DNA of 64,000 nucleotides from assembly GCA_032622095.1 (NCBI GenBank), contig CP136065.1:52697949-52761948 (forward strand). The letters are read 5' to 3'. Shown piece by piece: positions 61,501 to 64,000 of this stretch; position 1 is the stretch's first letter, and every line of letters begins with the position of its first letter. The translations under genes were made by a program, and so were the position numbers. The notes beneath the pieces are model-generated. The model was given only the letters and a program-made list of their open reading frames with translations, had not been told where the DNA came from and did not search any database. Origin of the DNA: Siphonodentalium dalli (lineage: Eukaryota; Mollusca; Scaphopoda; Gadilida; Siphonodentaliidae).

Positions 61501-63627
61501 TATTGTTATTATCTGCTTGGATATGTACGGTGAGACGATTGATGGACGCCACCAGGACTGTTCTTATGATCATGGTAAAGAAGTGTGGGTATATTATGCA
61601 TTATGGTATTCTACGCCTTAGCAGAAAGGCATCCGTCAAATGTTAGGCTTTCAACATTCGAAGCCATATACAGAAGTTGTCCGGCTACGTCAGTACGTGA
61701 ATATGTGAATTGATGAACCATATATTGAGAAGTGGCTGGATGGGAAGATCACCAGATGTACAGTTTGTTATCCACATTAGATAACCAAATCTGAAAAATA
61801 CGCAGATAGAGAGATCCTTCTGAAAGCTAGTATACGCATCGACCGCATACCTTTGTAGTTTATCAAGCAAGATGCCGCTCAGATCCCATATGTAGCATCT
61901 GAATTATACCATAAGCTACCACGAATGAAGCTCGCCAAGAATAAGGATAAGAATTCCCAGCTTTCGAGACAAACACGTGAGCTTGACACCGGCATATGTG
62001 TTGTTTGAAACATTCCGATTAGTGGGACCCTTCTACCAAGAAGTGTAGAAAACTGTGTTGGAGTGGGCGAGATAGATCAATGTGACGAGACGGATGCTGA
62101 TCCAGATAGTGCTGAATGTGGCAAATCAGAATAAGCTCAGGTACTGTTGTTTTGATTCTTGGAAGTCATAATATGACTATTCGGCGCACCCATATACGGT
62201 TACGGCCATTATGGGCGCTTAGTGGAGAATGGATTTCTAAATGCCATATCGCGATTATTGTGGGTTTTCATCCTTCCAGAAGGCGACGACCTATGTTGGA
62301 ACTAATAGATGGCTTATGTACCGTTTCGTCCAATGCATACATATTGATATTATGACAAAAAGTTGAAATTAGTATGTGACAATTTCGACTTCTTTTCAAT
62401 TTCTGGCCGCCAGTTTGGCAGTCATCTTGAGTGTGAGAGTTGGCCAAACTCAAATGAATACTTCATATCAATGTTCCATATGAATACTTCATATCAATGT
62501 TCCATATGGGTAGAATTCGCGTAACAATAACGCCCATAGTAAGAAAGTAAAGGAATGTAAGCTTGTTTTCAAAGTTCGGACGCCATTTTGGCCGCCATCT
62601 TCGATTTGGAAAACAATTTCCTTCATCAGATGCAAGGTAATTACTTCACCTCAGTATTTACAACTTAACTGTCAGCATGTGTGGAGTTTTCTCGACAATA
62701 ATGCCCAATGATGTGAACATGAGGGAAATTCGGTGATTTTTCAAAATTTGTCGGCCATTGTGGGCGCCATTTTGGATTTGGGGGACTTTTATTTGGATGC
62801 AATATAAGGACAGTTATTCGACTAAGTGTTCCCAACTCACAATAGTAAGCAGGTGTGGGGTTGTCGTGACAATAACTTTCACTGATGTTAAAATCAGCGA
62901 TTTTCGGCGATTTTTCTATTTCTGGTGGCCATTTTGGCCGCCATCTTGGATTTGGGTAAATATTCCTCAACTCAGGTATAAGAAGAATCATAGTCCGAGT
63001 ATTTCCTGCACATATATAATCATGGCTGGAGTAATAATAGCAATAACACTCATTGATTCGAAACAGACATTGCGTTATTAGCGTCGTTTTGGCTTTGACC
63101 GGATTATACCGGCATTTGGGAAAACGTGATATCGGACAAAAATATCCGTCAAGGAATATATATTATGGTCCCCGTGTGTTCGCCAATGACTCTTCTAGAC
63201 GATAAATGTATAAAATCGCGTCAAGGTGCCAATATTTTCCCACAGAGACAAACGAAAGGTGGTGAAAGGTGGTGAAATAGCAATTTTTCACATTTCGGCG
63301 GCCATCTTGGCCGCCATATTGGATTTTTGTGTCGGATTTTTGGCTAATTTGTAAGGATTGTATATTACCATAATGAATCGAACGGAAAACAAGACCGCAT
63401 GTGACATCATCTTTACTATAACGGCGATCAAAGAGACCTGGTGCATATACAAAAAATGGCCGCCATGATGGACGCCATCTTGTCTGGAGTCTCTGCGGCC
63501 ACTTGTTTTTCTTGTTAACAAGTGAAAAAATTTAGAGGAGACCTTAAGGAAGAAAATTAGTAGGGTGAAGTTAAGTCCTGGGGGGGGGGGGTGGGGGTGC
63601 AGAGGTCTACCAATATCTCCTGGACTA
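58536..63627. mobile_element. 5.1-kb palindromic element with diverged core
   Basis: The left tip TAGTCCAGGAGATATTGGTA and the right tip are inverse copies, and the symmetry continues to a centre near 61080. The outer 1 kb of each arm is about 95% alike by eye; around 60-61 kb only scattered blocks match. Outer arms hold diverged units of about 170 bp centred on AAGATGGCGGCCAAAATGGC (near 58834, 59208, 59379, 59549 and 59712, and inverted on the right). No TSD was found. Flanks beyond the tips do not match. Confidence 0.85.
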
Positions 63628-63938
63628 TCCGTATTCTCGTCTTTTTGAAACTCAGGTTTACGTAAACCAAGGTTTATTGTCATTCAAGCCTGTGTCGGTC
63701 TGTTCATAATTCGAACCATTTGGTAACGTACAAGTTCTGGTAACAGAAACATATGTATTTTTTGGAAGCAGTTATCTTTATGTTAACCAAATAGGATTTG
63801 TGTTATATTGGTATGCCGTGTAGATGATAGATTATAATGATATATGCACAGGACACCATATAATATAATCGATAATAACGTGTGTTTTAGACAATAGTCT
63901 ACAACTGAGACCTAGTACCCCCCCCCCCCCCCCCCCCC
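63580..63938. repeat. Homopolymer G and C runs
   Basis: A run of 12 G (63580-63591), then T and five more G, lies near the right tip of the palindrome. A run of 21 C lies at 63918-63938. Lengths may be unreliable in the assembly. Confidence 0.9.
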
Positions 63939-64000
63939 GGTCTGAGATTTTTGTATAAACCGAGACTTGAACCTGAGACGAGAATACCAATTTCTGGTTT

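Noticed and set aside
58519-63683. Paired frames of 90-130 codons in the outer arms of the 5.1-kb palindrome
   Set aside because: They are inverted copies of the same DNA, run through tandem units and carry no motif.
63918-63938. Poly-C run as a biological signal
   Set aside because: A 21-base homopolymer near the window edge may be a sequencing artefact. Noted only as a repeat.

Overview
This window is eukaryotic, AT-rich and almost entirely repetitive. I could support no host protein-coding gene, rRNA, tRNA or CRISPR array. The repeat content suggests a marine invertebrate, most likely a lophotrochozoan such as a mollusc. The pointers are a LINE 3' end with an ATCAATCA-type tail preceded by ACGTTGAACCC, an APE-type LINE carrying a 2A peptide, Helitron-like ends joined to short tandem arrays, and dense TTAA-flanked MITEs. 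The species assignment is inference only.

Layout. 1-4.4 kb: a Helitron-like 3' end with a minisatellite, a small inverted repeat, a relic foldback terminus and a double-hairpin MITE. 4.4-11.05 kb: an element with TTAACCCTTTCAGTGCCA ends. It was hit by a nearly full-length L1/Tx1-like LINE (about 4605-10777, likely 11-bp target-site duplication, TSD). That LINE is dead: it has a frameshifted ORF1, an in-frame stop and several frameshifts in ORF2, and a 291-bp in-frame tandem duplication of the RT palm. 11.8-12.0 kb: a palindromic MITE built on TCTCGAGA repeats. 12.86-17.08 kb: a complete CR1/L2-group LINE with a perfect 14-bp TSD and one 1124-codon ORF: hydrophobic leader, 2A, endonuclease, RT and C-terminal Cys/His knuckle. 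17.9-34.3 kb: a mosaic of nested TTAA-flanked MITEs, a TA-flanked palindrome, broken LINE fragments (one with a perfect 103-bp palindrome) and a hAT-like element with an 8-bp TSD. 34.67-35.51 kb: ten copies of an 84-bp minisatellite. 36.8-45.5 kb: a local duplication, two more Helitron-like ends with minisatellites, an ORF1-only LINE deletion derivative and a second MITE with intact outer TIRs. 46.8-50.6 kb: more MITEs. 51.6-57.3 kb: a 5.7-kb foldback element made of inverted 170-180-bp arrays with an 8-bp direct repeat at its borders. 58.5-63.6 kb: a second, 5.1-kb palindrome whose arms diverge toward the centre.

The most unusual signal is a 69-bp self-complementary hairpin. There are 16 full copies and one partial copy, usually as an inverted pair around an AT-rich spacer. 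The same module sits inside MITEs with several unrelated termini. With the two giant foldbacks, it suggests palindromic DNA is being copied and moved between element families here.

All identities were judged by eye. No alignment, folding or database search was run.
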